A DNA stretch of 64,000 nucleotides. It comes from Paenibacillus gyeongsangnamensis. GTDB lineage: Bacteria; Bacillota; Bacilli; Paenibacillales; NBRC-103111. The notes under the pieces are model-generated. The model was not told the origin of the DNA. It was given only the letters and a program-made list of their open reading frames with translations, and made no database searches. Positions 51,923 through 60,870 of this stretch are shown piece by piece. Position numbers and translations under genes: made by a program. Position 1 is the first letter of the stretch. Each line of letters starts with the position of its first letter. The stretch is from assembly GCF_027533625.1 (NCBI RefSeq), contig NZ_JAQAGZ010000021.1, forward strand, positions 104,624 to 168,623. Direction: 5' to 3'.

Positions 51923-54631
51923 TTAGTTGTCGCCATCTTTGTTACCGTTCGACTTGCTGCCGCTTGGGGCCGGCATATGCCAGTCGGCTCCGGGCACCTC
52001 GTTGGGGTACAACACCTTGGAGTCGCCCGGGTAAGGTTGGGTGAAGTTGTTCGACGCGTACCAGATCGCGCGGTTGGATTGGGCCATGTTGGCCATGTCT
52101 TCGCTCGTCCAGTTCTGGCCGTTCGACCACTCCGCCCAAGCTTTGGCCACTCCGGTGAGCTGGCTGATGGGCTGGTTCATGACATCAAGCGGGAACTGAT
52201 TGGGCAGTGCCGTGTACGGCGTGTAGTCCGGCTTGTTAGTAAATGCGTCGTACATAGGAACCGCGGCCATGTCCATCTGGTTCATCGGGGGCAGGCCAAG
52301 GATCTGCTCGATGGTGCGCGTGACGTTAAGCTGCGTGTAGTAGTTGTGGACTACTTCTCCGCGCTTGGCGTAAGGGCTGAAGATCAGCGTCGGGTTGCGG
52401 TGACCGTCGGTGTGGTCGACGCCGTCCTGGGTGTCGTCCTCGATCATAAACACAGCGGAGTCCTTGCCGAACTTGCTGTGCGAGATCGCGTCGACGATGC
52501 GGCCGACGGCCAAGTCGTTGTCAGCCACCATGGACGCAGGTATCGGCTGGTTCGCCGACGTGCCGGACGTGTGGTCGGTCGGCATTTGCACCACGTTGAG
52601 CTGCGGCAGCGAGCCATCATTCTCGTACTGCTTCAAGTCCCGCAGGAAGATGTCCGCGCGGTACTGGTCCGGGATCTGCATCTGGAAGCCAGGGAAGTCA
52701 CCCTGGGTGATCTTTCTCAGTCCCGGGACGTCGGTCCAAGCCTGGTAGGAACCTACCGGCGTATGGAGCTGGCCGTTCGCCTTGCCCTCCAGGATCTTGG
52801 AGTCCTGGTACCACTGCTGCCAGCTGCTCTTGTCCGGATTGCCGCTCGCATCCTGGAAGCGGCTCGTGTACTCGCCCCAGTTTCGTACGCTCACACCATG
52901 CTTCGTTGCATTGTCCCAGAGGAAGCCGGACTTGGCGTAGGCAAGCGCGTCACCGCCGTTGTACGGATAGCTGCGGGTGTAGTGGCCGATCGACTGGTTC
53001 AGATAGTCGTTAACGAATGCCTGCGTCAGGTACTGGTGGCCGTCCGCCGACATCGTGCCGCTGGAGTACAGGTTGTCGATCAGCGGGCCCTGGGTGGCTA
53101 GGGCATGGAAGTTCGGCGTCACCATTTGGCCGAACTGCGTCAGCAGCGGGTCACCGTTACCGCGCTTGTCGTCTCCTAGAACCTGGTCGTACGTGCGGTT
53201 CTCTTTTATGATCAGGAACACATGCTTGATCGTTGAAGGGTCACCGATACGCTTTGGAATCGCAACTGGTGCGGCTTTGCCGTTACCGGTTTGGTTGCGC
53301 TTCTGGATGCCCTGCCAGTTGTTGTTCTTCCACACCTGCTTCGTGTATTCCTGCATCTGCTCGGAGGTCGGCTTCGCCACTACGCTGACCGTGCCGATGC
53401 TGGAGTAAACCGAGTGGCCGAAGCCGGGCATCGTACCAAGCCCATGGGTCTGCATCTTCAAGTCGCCCAGCGAGCCGACGCCCTTCTGACTGGCGATCAC
53501 CAGCTTGTTCAGCGCTGGGACGAATTCGATACTGCCAGGGTACCAACCGGTGGGGATAAGTCCCTCGAAGACGGCGGGCTGAGACGCGTCGTGGTACTCG
53601 TACACGGCCACGGCATTGTCTGTGCCCAGGCTCACAGCAACATGGGTATCATCCAGCATCGCCAACGCGTTCGGCGAGCTGCCGAACGGCGCGCCCGGGA
53701 TCGGGTTGACGTCGAAAGTATGGCTGAGCTGTTGCTTGGCGGTGTCGATGACCGACACGCTGTCGTCGTTGGAGTTGGCAACCAGCAGGTCGGTGCCGTG
53801 CGCGAGCAGAGCGGACGGTTGCAGGCCTACGTCGTAGGTGCGGACCTCTTTGCCACCCACGAAGTCAACCTCCGACACCGTGCCGGTCGTGGCTGAACCG
53901 TCCTGGTTGTTAGCCACGATCGCCGTACCGTACGAGTCATTGGTACTGTCGCTGGTGGTCGCGGGGCGGCCACCCTGGTTGCTCACATAGGCATGGTTGC
54001 CAATGACCACGACATCTCGGGGCGCGTTGCCGACCGGGATTTGCCTTACCACGGCTCCGGTCACGGCATCGAGCACCGCGAGGGTGTTGTTGCCGTTCAG
54101 CGTCACGAGGATCTGCTGGCCGTCCGGCGTGAACGCCAGCCCCGAAGGGATCGCGGCCCTGCCCGCCACGCCCGGCAGCGGGATTGAGGTGGGGTTGGAG
54201 AGAGTACCGTCCGCGGCCACCTGCCAGCGCAGCAGGTTCTTTGTCTGTGCCGCCCACAGGGTGGAACCGTCAGGCGAGTACAGCAGGCCGCCATAGGAGA
54301 TCTTGCCGCTGCCGACACCTGCCGGCGCGGAGACCTGCTGGATCACCTTCAAGGTGGTCAGGTTGGTGACGGTGAACTGGCCCTTGCCGTCCCATGTCAT
54401 GTTGACGGCGGTCTTGCCGTCGGGACGCACCTTGAGGGCCATCGGGCGGCCGGTCTGCTCGACCGTGTCGCCGGCGGGCTTCACGAACTGGTTGGTGGTG
54501 GTCAGTACCGAACCGTCCGGCTGCCGGCCTACCTTTGGATATTCGTACTTTGCGAAGGCTACGCTTGAACTAAAAGTCAGTGCTGCTAGTGTAACTACAG
54601 TGACTAGCTTTTTCTTACTCTTAATTTTCAA
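51923..54631 (-). CDS. YncE-like beta-propeller / phosphoesterase fusion protein, secreted
   Basis: 902 residues. A signal peptide (SKKKLVTVVTLAALTFSSSV, AFAK) precedes a seven-bladed YncE-type propeller (about 40-400: RPMALKVRPDGKTAVNMTW, LVANSNDDSVSVIDTA, IPVGNAPRDVVVIGNHAYVS) and a phosphoesterase (PF04185-like) domain (about 460-830: KHVFLIIKENRTYDQVLGDD, SADGHQYLTQAF, FMIEDDTQDGVDHTDGHRNP). The start is TTG with GGAGGG 8 bases upstream. The gene is much richer in GC than its neighbours except over the signal peptide, pointing to recent acquisition. It may hydrolyse phosphodiesters or phospholipids outside the cell. Confidence 0.92.
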   Translation of the reverse strand: MKIKSKKKLVTVVTLAALTFSSSVAFAKYEYPKVGRQPDGSVLTTTNQFVKPAGDTVEQTGRPMALKVRPDGKTAVNMTWDGKGQFTVTNLTTLKVIQQVSAPAGVGSGKISYGGLLYSPDGSTLWAAQTKNLLRWQVAADGTLSNPTSIPLPGVAGRAAIPSGLAFTPDGQQILVTLNGNNTLAVLDAVTGAVVRQIPVGNAPRDVVVIGNHAYVSNQGGRPATTSDSTNDSYGTAIVANNQDGSATTGTVSEVDFVGGKEVRTYDVGLQPSALLAHGTDLLVANSNDDSVSVIDTAKQQLSHTFDVNPIPGAPFGSSPNALAMLDDTHVAVSLGTDNAVAVYEYHDASQPAVFEGLIPTGWYPGSIEFVPALNKLVIASQKGVGSLGDLKMQTHGLGTMPGFGHSVYSSIGTVSVVAKPTSEQMQEYTKQVWKNNNWQGIQKRNQTGNGKAAPVAIPKRIGDPSTIKHVFLIIKENRTYDQVLGDDKRGNGDPLLTQFGQMVTPNFHALATQGPLIDNLYSSGTMSADGHQYLTQAFVNDYLNQSIGHYTRSYPYNGGDALAYAKSGFLWDNATKHGVSVRNWGEYTSRFQDASGNPDKSSWQQWYQDSKILEGKANGQLHTPVGSYQAWTDVPGLRKITQGDFPGFQMQIPDQYRADIFLRDLKQYENDGSLPQLNVVQMPTDHTSGTSANQPIPASMVADNDLAVGRIVDAISHSKFGKDSAVFMIEDDTQDGVDHTDGHRNPTLIFSPYAKRGEVVHNYYTQLNVTRTIEQILGLPPMNQMDMAAVPMYDAFTNKPDYTPYTALPNQFPLDVMNQPISQLTGVAKAWAEWSNGQNWTSEDMANMAQSNRAIWYASNNFTQPYPGDSKVLYPNEVPGADWHMPAPSGSKSNGNKDGDN

Positions 54632-54663
54632 ATAATTTCCCTCCTTTAAGTTTTATCTTATTT

Positions 54664-54696
54664 GCTTAATTAGTCATGTAGTAAGACTAATTAAGC
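54664..54696. promoter_or_regulatory. Perfect 12-bp inverted repeat upstream of the YncE/phosphoesterase gene
   Basis: GCTTAATTAGTC and GACTAATTAAGC face each other across 9 bases, 33 bases before the TTG start. Its symmetry suggests an operator or an mRNA leader hairpin. Confidence 0.55.
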
Positions 54697-54884
54697 CCAG
54701 TTAAAGATACCATAAATATGATTAAAATTATTTAAAGAAATTTTAAGTTATTATTAAGGATTTTTAATGTGAAACCTCTGAGATCTTGAAATCCTCTGGC
54801 TCGTCGGAGTCAACATAAGCTTGATGATGCTTCTTATGGGTTCAGGCTACATAAGGTTTGATCGGGGAATGGACGACTGATCTT

Positions 54885-55030
54885 AATTATTGATTCCGTT
54901 TTTCTCGATCGTTGCCTTCATATCCGGCAATGCTTCACGAATCCAATAAGGAACGATCTCGCCAGAATCGATCATGGCCAGCACCCGGTCGATGGATGCT
55001 GCAAAAAAACGCCTAGCGCGCAACGGCAAC
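54885..55030 (-). pseudogene. C-terminal remnant of an unknown gene
   Basis: About 45 codons without a start encode RRFFAASIDRVLAMIDSGE and VPYWIREALPDMKATIEKNG, ending with TAA at 54885. Well-behaved codon use suggests a former gene. Not identified. Confidence 0.3.
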
Positions 55031-55037
55031 GGGTAAT

Positions 55038-55097
55038 TCGTATACAAAAACACAGCTGCCGGCGGGATCCGGAACGAAAATCTGTATACAAAAACAA
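55038..55097. repeat. Pair of short direct repeats
   Basis: GTATACAAAAACA occurs at about 55039 and 55085, 46 bases apart. Each contains the palindrome GTATAC. May be regulatory; nothing more can be said. Confidence 0.35.
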
Positions 55098-55262
55098 AAG
55101 TAGCCCGTGGCAGGCCGGCAGGCTGCGCGTTCTTTTTTGCCTCATCTTCACTTTCGTTTTACGTCGACGCCCTGCCCTGAATTTCTGCTAAACAATCATT
55201 CAGCAAGCCCTATGTACGGATGCAACAACTCTCCAGCTATCCGGCATCAGCAGCGGAACAAC

Positions 55263-55306
55263 AAAAAAAAGCTTAATCATAGCTGTAGCTGCAACTCTGA
55301 TTAAGC
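55263..55306 (-). terminator. Rho-independent terminator
   Basis: GCTTAATCA and TGATTAAGC flank an 18-base loop; the minus strand continues with TTTTTTTTTG. It ends the remnant at 55335-55600. Confidence 0.7.
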
Positions 55307-55334
55307 GCTGAGATTTACCATGTGCACCCTGCTT

Positions 55335-55600
55335 TAAACGTCGCGCGATTTCTGCAGCAACAATTGGCGGCATTTCACGTAAGTTGTTAACATGCCGGGC
55401 AGATTAAGTGGCGGTTCACCGTCTTCAAGGAGCAATGCCCGGACAGCGGCGACATATCCCTTTGCTACCTGAACTTCCGTGGATATCGTTGCTTCTGGCG
55501 TATCGCTCGAAGAGTCGTGTTTCGTCGCGGCGTTTGTTCGTACGGTCTCGGTTGCCGTTTCTCTTCTTGCTCGATTTTTCGCTCTACATCCCGCAGGCCG
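55335..55600 (-). pseudogene. Unrecognised gene remnant
   Basis: A minus-strand frame (TPEATISTEVQVAKGYVAAV, EDGEPPLNLPGMLTTYVKC, RQLLLQKSRDV) ends at 55340 or so, shortly before a terminator. No start codon is visible and the upstream half is open in more than one frame (also RGLRDVERKIEQEEKR in another), suggesting a frameshift. Family not recognised. Confidence 0.3.
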
Positions 55601-55619
55601 CGCATACTTTGTGAATCAT

Positions 55620-55795
55620 TTCTCAACCAACGCTTCATCACTCTAAGATCGCAGGATGGTGTTAAGGATCAAGAGATTACTGGAATTATCACAAGAATTG
55701 ATCAACAACTTCGCAAGATCAAAATAAGCTGTACTGAAGGGTTTGAATGGATTCCATTGGACGACATCTTAAATATTCAGTTTCAGATTGATTAA
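55620..55795 (+). pseudogene. YolD-like protein C-terminal remnant
   Basis: The plus strand encodes VKDQEITGIITRIDQQLRKI, SCTEGFEWIPLDDILNIQF, matching the C-terminal pattern of YolD-like proteins. The N-terminal part is missing or out of frame. YolD genes normally precede a UvrX-type DNA polymerase; none is present. Confidence 0.65.
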
Positions 55796-55922
55796 ATCAT
55801 AGTGTTTTTAGCGATCTGTTGGATATACTTAAAGTGCAGTGGTGGTTGGTCCCCCCGCTGTGCCCATATCAGAGAAAATCCACCGGTAAAATCAATTAGG
55901 GAGGATTTTCGTTTGAAAGAAA

Positions 55923-55948
55923 AAGGAGCTTGCCGCGGCAAGCTCCTT
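55923..55948 (-). terminator. Terminator hairpin
   Basis: AAGGAGCTTGC and GCAAGCTCCTT form a perfect 11-bp stem with a 4-base loop; the minus strand continues TTTTCTTTC. It is about 200 bases downstream of the SleB-like gene. Confidence 0.75.
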
Positions 55949-56145
55949 CGTCGTTTTGTATGGACATGTTCATCAAACATGGTGATTTTGTTCATATGTC
56001 CTGAAAACGTTTCTTTTAGGTTCCGCCAAACTTTGCCTGCTGCTGCAATTCATGTGATGCTCTTCATTCAAAACATTTGTCTGATAGTCTATATCACCAC
56101 GAAGAAAACATTAGAAAAGGGAAGATGACTTCCCCCTGCCTAATC

Positions 56146-56886
56146 TTACTTAAAAAATGTGTGTCCACCAATGATTACTGTGACTTTAGCATTCGAGTTC
56201 GGTTTATGACGTTCTATATTCATATTTGTGAAATACAGCGCGCCCATACTTGGATCACTACCGCTTAAAGCATCATGAACAGCTTGTCTGGCTGAATCAA
56301 TGGCGGCTTTATTAATCCTTCCGTTTTTAACCGGCGTAAACTGATAGACCCTGCCATTATTAGCATAAATGATATCTTTAATGGATTCGGGAAATAGGCC
56401 GGATAAGGCTCTGTTTAATACAACGGCGGCAACGGCAACCTGACCTTCATAAGGCTGATTTCCTGCTTCGGCTGTGACAAGCCTTGCAAGTAACTCCTTA
56501 TCACTATCTGATACACTTACTCTTTCAGTAGTTTGGGCTTGATTAGGAGTTGTGGAATCAGTTGCATGCTTCTGTTCTGTTGGTTCCGGTATTTGTTCTG
56601 CGCTTAACTCGGCCGTCTGTACAGGCGGTTGTACCGACTTTGCAAGTTCTACGTGCTCAGGCAATGGGTTCATTGCTGAAGTAAATACCTTTTTATCAAG
56701 AAACAGGCTTACAAATGGTTTCGCAACTTTAATTTCGCTTTCCTGCTGAGATAAGCTTTTCGATTTGGTGATGGAATCGACTTGCTTATTCATGCCATAC
56801 CTAGTAGTATCTGCGCCAATAGCAACTACGAGGAAGTTGGAAAGGATAGCGGTCAGCAAAAATCCATAAATTGCTGGCTTTCTCAC
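56146..56886 (-). CDS. SleB-like cell wall hydrolase (Hydrolase_2 domain)
   Basis: About 246 residues. An N-terminal membrane/signal segment (YGFLLTAILSNFLVVAIGAD) is followed by a low-complexity linker and a C-terminal Hydrolase_2 domain (DKELLARLVTAEAGNQPYEG, VAVAAVVLNRALSGLFPES, VYQFTPVKNGRI), the catalytic region of SleB/CwlJ enzymes with Glu in VTAEAGNQ. The GTG at 56886 has GGGTGTGGAGAAA upstream; longer alternatives exist. It should cleave peptidoglycan, perhaps during sporulation or germination. Confidence 0.85.
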   Translation of the reverse strand: MRKPAIYGFLLTAILSNFLVVAIGADTTRYGMNKQVDSITKSKSLSQQESEIKVAKPFVSLFLDKKVFTSAMNPLPEHVELAKSVQPPVQTAELSAEQIPEPTEQKHATDSTTPNQAQTTERVSVSDSDKELLARLVTAEAGNQPYEGQVAVAAVVLNRALSGLFPESIKDIIYANNGRVYQFTPVKNGRINKAAIDSARQAVHDALSGSDPSMGALYFTNMNIERHKPNSNAKVTVIIGGHTFFK

Positions 56887-57059
56887 TTTCTCCACACCCT
56901 TTTCGTTGTGGAACCACACATGAGATTATCATATACATAGTTTTCGTCTTTGTCTCTATTTTTTTGCTTATATTACCATTTTCATTCAAGAAATCGTGGA
57001 TCACGATCCATGATGACATGACCTTCCCCAATTCGATATCATAAAATCCTGCCATTTGT

Positions 57060-57170
57060 CGCGCTTGAATTCCTTTTTTTTCCTCTAAAGATTTTTAAAA
57101 TTACGGTAAAGGTATGATTATATTTTGGCTTTATATTATAGACATAACCTTTTTTCATTCTCCTTGAGGC
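57060..57170. other. Intergenic stretch
   Basis: Nothing recognisable except the terminator that follows it. Confidence 0.3.
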
Positions 57171-57193
57171 CCCCTTTTAAAAGGGGTTTTTTC
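57171..57193 (+). terminator. Terminator
   Basis: CCCCTTTTAAAAGGGG palindrome followed by TTTTTT on the plus strand. Confidence 0.6.
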
Positions 57194-57234
57194 ATGGATA
57201 GACGGAAAACTGCAGCCACATACGAATACATAAC

Positions 57235-57579
57235 GGGGTAGTACCAACAAAACGCGGTTATCTTATCTCGTTCCTAGAAAATCCTTGTTTTGTAAGGCTT
57301 CCATCAATGTAGATATGTAAACAACGTATTCGCCTTGACAATGAGCCTCGCGGCATCGGATTTTAAATTCGTGCGCCGATGCCCATAGGGCACGGTTTAC
57401 CTATCAAGGTTATCCGATGCCTACTCATTGTAAAGGCACCACTTCGTTGAATACGCTGTTTACAGAGTTAAGATAGCACGTAAACAAAGTAACATTATCG
57501 GCGAAATTCGTTACTTTGTTTACTATGAATAGTATGGATTAAGCCAGTTAAGATAACCGCGTTTTGTTGGTACTACCCC
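57235..57579. mobile_element. 345-bp palindromic MITE-like element
   Basis: Bounded by a perfect 31-bp inverted repeat (57235-57265 and 57549-57579) beginning GGGGTAGTACCAACAAAACG. Inside lie nested inverted repeats: 57317-57345 with 57424-57463 (GTAAACA...CAATGAG), an 8-bp GGCATCGG/CCGATGCC pair at 57352 and 57376, and a perfect 14-bp pair GTAAACAAAGTAAC (57480-57493 and 57510-57523). No open frame is present. This fits a non-autonomous element mobilised by another transposase, or a large folded RNA. Confidence 0.75.
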
Positions 57580-57835
57580 ATGCCCATCAAGCTAAGAACA
57601 AAGAAACGGATGCATATTATCGGTTCACCCTTGAGCCTGATCCAATTCAGCTCTAAACGGAATTTCGTGCAGACCTAAACAAGCCTTCTCAGGCTGTCTT
57701 TTTTTAATTTCTATTTTCTAAGCAGCAGGTCGAGATTTCTGCGAATACTCACCCACCACACCCAGGATGTCAAACACCGTTTTCTTCTCATATCGATGTG
57801 ACTTGCGTCCATTCTTTTTAAATCATTCGAAAGTG
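57580..57835 (-). mobile_element. IS4-type transposase 3' end, copy 1
   Basis: The minus strand encodes the tail KNGRKSHRYEKKTVFDILG and VVGEYSQKSRPAA then stop, with one frameshift, plus the downstream non-coding end (contains ATGCCCATCAAGCTAAG). It aligns with 62782-63040. The MITE-like element adjoins it exactly at 57579. Confidence 0.7.
57681..57706 (+). terminator. Hairpin in the IS4-type end, copy 1
   Basis: AAGCCT / AGGCT around a short loop, then TTTTTTTTAATTT. The matching hairpin is at 62888-62911. Confidence 0.55.
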
Positions 57836-57840
57836 CACTT

Positions 57841-58146
57841 CTGTCAATATAGTAGACACAGATTTATTACAGCACCGCACTAACGTAGTAATTGCGCTCA
57901 AAGTCTGCTGGTGTTGAATATCCAATAGAGGAATGTATGCGCTCATTGTTGTAAAAGACTTCAATGTACTCAAAGATGCTCTTTTGGGCTTCCTCACGCG
58001 TCTGGTACTTATTCAGATAAATGAGCTCTTTCTTAATAATGCTGATTCGATACAGGCGTTGTCATAACAGTTTCCTTTTCGACTCATGCTGCTATTCATT
58101 GAGTAGTCCTTCAACTGCTTCTGGTAATCGTAAGAAGTCTCCGTTA
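57841..58146 (-). mobile_element. IS3-family transposase OrfB C-terminal remnant
   Basis: The minus strand encodes SYDYQKQLKDYSMNSSMSRK, GNCYDNACIESA, then after a frameshift ELIYLNKYQTREEAQKSIFE and VFYNNERIHSSIGYSTPADF. This is the DDE end of an IS3-type transposase. The IS end TGTCTACTATATTGACAG follows the stop at 57867. The N-terminal half is absent. Confidence 0.85.
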
Positions 58147-58258
58147 GTCATAATGAACGAAACGGATCCCATCGCTTAACGTAGGTTGCACTTGGTCATA
58201 ATGTTACTATCCAATCAAAACAAAGTGTAGAGCTACACACGAAAAGGAGCCGATTATT

Positions 58259-58527
58259 ATGAAGGATGTACAAAAATTTGTTGGTTTAGACGCGCCTCTA
58301 AGGACACTATTGCTGTTGCGATTGCTGATTCAGGTCGTGGAGAACCTAGATTTCATAGTACCATTCAAAATAAACCAGAAAACATTCGCAAATTAATGAA
58401 AAGTTTAGGTGATCCTGAAAATTTATTTGTTTGTTATGAAGCTGGATCCTCTGGATACGGAATCTACCGATTACTTCTATCTATGGGCATTGAATGTATA
58501 GTTGTAGCCCCTACCTCCGTTTTTCGT
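58259..58527 (+). mobile_element. IS110-family transposase N-terminal remnant
   Basis: ATG with AAAGGAGC upstream encodes MKDVQKFVGLDA, then after a one-base frameshift KDTIAVAIADSGRGEPRF, NKPENIRKLMKSLGDPENL, FVCYEAGSSGYGIYRLL and GIECIVVAPTSV. This is the DEDD/RuvC-like N-terminal region. It ends abruptly at about 58527. Confidence 0.85.
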
Positions 58528-58699
58528 GAGTATCGGAACTTCGATACCCTCTCTGAGCTTCTTTAAGTGCTGGATTGAAGCGAGTTACACACGAAATGCA
58601 AGTTATTCTACTACCATTACCGAATTCGGAACTTTTCTCTGCATTATAGCTCGTTATTTACCAGTTGTTTACATCTACTTTGCGGGTGGTGACAGCTAC

Positions 58700-58713
58700 G
58701 TTGGTACTACCCC
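58700..58713. repeat. Solo 14-bp match to the MITE terminal repeat
   Basis: GTTGGTACTACCCC matches the outermost 14 bases of the MITE-like element's right end (57566-57579). Confidence 0.5.
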
Positions 58714-58715
58714 TA

Positions 58716-58739
58716 TCAAAAAAGGATAAGGCTATCCTT
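58716..58739 (-). terminator. Terminator of the TrhO gene
   Basis: AAGGATA and TATCCTT flank a 4-base loop, followed on the minus strand by TTTTTTGAT. About 75 bases after the gene. Confidence 0.75.
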
Positions 58740-58812
58740 CCGGTCTGAAATTAGACCTTCTACCGCGCGGCTTCTAATGAATGTATGTTCTTGTCCTCCT
58801 AAACCTAATTTT

Positions 58813-59766
58813 TCAGACTTCCGCCCTGTTCAGCCAATATTCTTCGCATTCTTTCGAGCAAAATTGATTGTGCTTCTCATAGCAGTCCGGACAGACGATG
58901 TGCTGTTTATGGCAGAAGTCGTTGGCGCAATTAATGTAACGGTCCTCCGTTTTTCCGCAATGGTGGCATTTGCCGACAACGACGGGTTCTACCTGATTGA
59001 CGGGTACCGAAATCCGTTCGTCGAACACGTACATTTTGCCGTCGAACAGTTTTCCTTGAACTTCGGGATCTTTCCCGTACGTGGCAATCCCGCCGTCCAG
59101 CTGATACACCTCTTTAAAGCCTTCGCGCATGAGGAAGCCGGACAGCTTTTCGCAGCGGATACCTCCCGTGCAATACGTCAAAATGGGCTTGTCCTTAAAT
59201 TGCTCCATGTTTTCGCGAATCCAGTCCGGAAATTCCCGGAACGATTCAACTTCGGGACGGATCGCTCCGCGGAAATGGCCGATATCGAATTCATAGTCGT
59301 TGCGGCCGTCCAGGACGATGACATCGTCCCTTTGCAGCATTTCGAAAAACTCTTTCGGTTTCAAGTGCGTACCAGTCATTTCGTTCGGGTTGACATCGTC
59401 TTCGAGCCGGAAGGTGACCAGTTCCTTTTTCGGCCGGACAAACATTTTTTGAAAGGCGTGCTCGTCCGCATCGTCAATTTTAAAAACGAGGTCGCGAAAC
59501 AACGGGTGCTCATTCATGTACCCCAAATATGCGTCCGTTTGATCGACGGTGCCGGATACCGTGCCGTTAATACCCTCAGGGGCAACAAGAATACGGCCCT
59601 TTAGTTCAAGACATTTGCACAACTCTCTATGCTCCTGAGCAAATCCTTCCGGATCTTCTATCGTCACGTATTTGTAATACAACAAGATGCGATACGGTTT
59701 CTCCCCTTCGGCTGAAGGCTGGTATACGAACCGCGGATCTGCCGCTGGGTACGTTTTAGGACTCAT
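58813..59766 (-). CDS. trhO: tRNA uridine(34) hydroxylase (TrhO/YceA family)
   Basis: 317 residues. The order is diagnostic: an N-terminal acylphosphatase-like domain (ILLYYKYVTIEDPEGFAQEH, APEGINGTVSG), a rhodanese domain with VLDGRNDYEFDIGHFRGA and active-site Cys in TYCTGGIRCEKLSG, and a Cys-rich C-terminus (CHHCGKTEDRYINC, CPDCYEKH, CSKECEEYW) found in Firmicute members. It should catalyse O2-dependent hydroxylation of U34 to 5-hydroxyuridine. AGGAGG lies 10 bases before the ATG. One of few housekeeping genes in this decayed area. Confidence 0.93.
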   Translation of the reverse strand: MSPKTYPAADPRFVYQPSAEGEKPYRILLYYKYVTIEDPEGFAQEHRELCKCLELKGRILVAPEGINGTVSGTVDQTDAYLGYMNEHPLFRDLVFKIDDADEHAFQKMFVRPKKELVTFRLEDDVNPNEMTGTHLKPKEFFEMLQRDDVIVLDGRNDYEFDIGHFRGAIRPEVESFREFPDWIRENMEQFKDKPILTYCTGGIRCEKLSGFLMREGFKEVYQLDGGIATYGKDPEVQGKLFDGKMYVFDERISVPVNQVEPVVVGKCHHCGKTEDRYINCANDFCHKQHIVCPDCYEKHNQFCSKECEEYWLNRAEV

Positions 59767-59829
59767 TCTTCATCTTCCTCCTGATCTATAGTATGGTCCG
59801 TTTACCGATTAATCTTTATTTTGAATCAC

Positions 59830-59985
59830 GAGGAGCAGACCTCTCCGTATATGAATCCATCCCAGTTTCGGCGATCAACAAATTGCTGATGGCGATTGAC
59901 TGGCCAAACTCAAGAGTGGCCTCATGAAGCGGATATCGGAACCTCTCCAGCGTAACGCCGGTCACTTCCAAGGTCAGCGGCAAGA
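59830..59985 (-). other. Decayed coding-like stretch
   Basis: The minus strand is open for about 50 codons (EVTGVTLERFRYPLHEATLE, FGQSIAISNLLIAETGM) with no start. Not identified. Confidence 0.25.
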
Positions 59986-60198
59986 GGGATACATACGAAT
60001 ACTTGCAATCAGGATTGTATTGGCCATCGGAATACCGCTAAGCAATGCCTGTATGTCCTTTTCAATTTTATCCAACACTTTAACAATTCGCAAACTCATC
60101 TAATAACCGTCTTAAATCCTGCTTCGCTTCAAGGGCAGTTGTGTCCCCAATACTTTGCTTAGCTTTAGCAATTAGCTGCGCAGCCTTTTGCATGCTGG
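59986..60198 (-). mobile_element. IS110-type transposase internal fragment
   Basis: The minus strand encodes MQKAAQLIAKAKQSIGDTTA, AKQDLRRLLDEFANC, then in another frame VKVLDKIEKDIQALLSGIPM. This resembles the coiled linker before the IS110 helix-hairpin-helix region. Frameshifts are present. Confidence 0.55.
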
Positions 60199-60200
60199 TA

Positions 60201-60545
60201 GTGCCGCCGCTCGCTTCATATGCGAAGCTTGCGATCAGCGTGGTGAACGGTTATGCGTTCCGTGAGCAGCTTTCTTGGGACAACTACAATGAAGGCAACA
60301 CGTTGCAGGCTTCCGTGGAAGCTTACCGCGACCGCTTTGGATTCTATCCCAAGGCAGTGCTAGCCGATCAGATTTACCGCACCCGCGACAACCTGCGCTA
60401 CTGTAAGGAGAAAGGGATTCGTCTTAGCGGACCGAAGCTTGGACGCCCTTCAGATGACCAACAGGAGCAAAAACGAACCGCCAAAGCTGATGCCTCTGCA
60501 CGCAATGCGGTTGAAGGCAAATTCGGAGAAGGCAAGCGCAGTTAG
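60201..60545 (+). mobile_element. IS5-type DDE transposase fragment
   Basis: A 115-codon frame lacking both ends: NGYAFREQLSWDNYNEGNT, YRDRFGFYPKAVLADQIYRT, CKEKGIRLSGPKLGRP, ARNAVEGKFGEGKRS then stop by frameshift. This is the central DDE region of IS5-group transposases. Confidence 0.8.
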
Positions 60546-60627
60546 CTAGTCGTCTGTAGGTGCGCTCGAATACGGCCAAGCCCGTATGCGAGAAACTAAA
60601 CATAAAATAGAGGATAACACCTGATTA

Positions 60628-60870
60628 TTATTTTGTTTTTGTATTCGCATACTCCTCCTTAAGATTATTAATACAATTTAGACATATGGAGGCTTTACCT
60701 AGTTTGTCAGGAGGTACAAGTTCAAATATCTCATTTGGTATTATTTGTTTTGAACACCAGCATTTGGTATAATCTTTACCTAAGGCATTAGCACATTTAT
60801 TGTCTTTACCACATATAGGGCATATGTTTTTATCTTCTTGATCGCTGATTATAAACCCTCCTTCAGATTC
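60628..60870 (-). CDS. Cysteine-rich CWC family protein
   Basis: The core ICPICGKDNKCANALGK plus TKCWCSKQIIPNEIF and ICLNCINNLKE matches the small CWC zinc-binding family. A strong GAAGGAGGG lies at the expected place, but the following codons are TTT ATA ATC AGC, with no ATG, GTG or TTG. The only usual start is a TTG at 60903 without a site. I give the likely extent from the ATA/ATC region; the start codon may have decayed. Role unknown. Confidence 0.6.
   Translation of the reverse strand, partial: ESEGGFIISDQEDKNICPICGKDNKCANALGKDYTKCWCSKQIIPNEIFELVPPDKLGKASICLNCINNLKEEYANTKTK

Noticed and set aside
51977..53101. 374-codon plus-strand open frame
   Set aside because: Shadow of the GC-rich YncE/phosphoesterase gene; GC-rich third positions keep the opposite strand open. 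Composition is Arg/Val-rich with no motif and no ribosome binding site.
57235..57579. CRISPR array
   Set aside because: Repeats here are inverted and nested, not regularly spaced direct repeats.
58777..59604. 275-codon plus-strand open frame
   Set aside because: Antisense to trhO, whose motifs are unambiguous.
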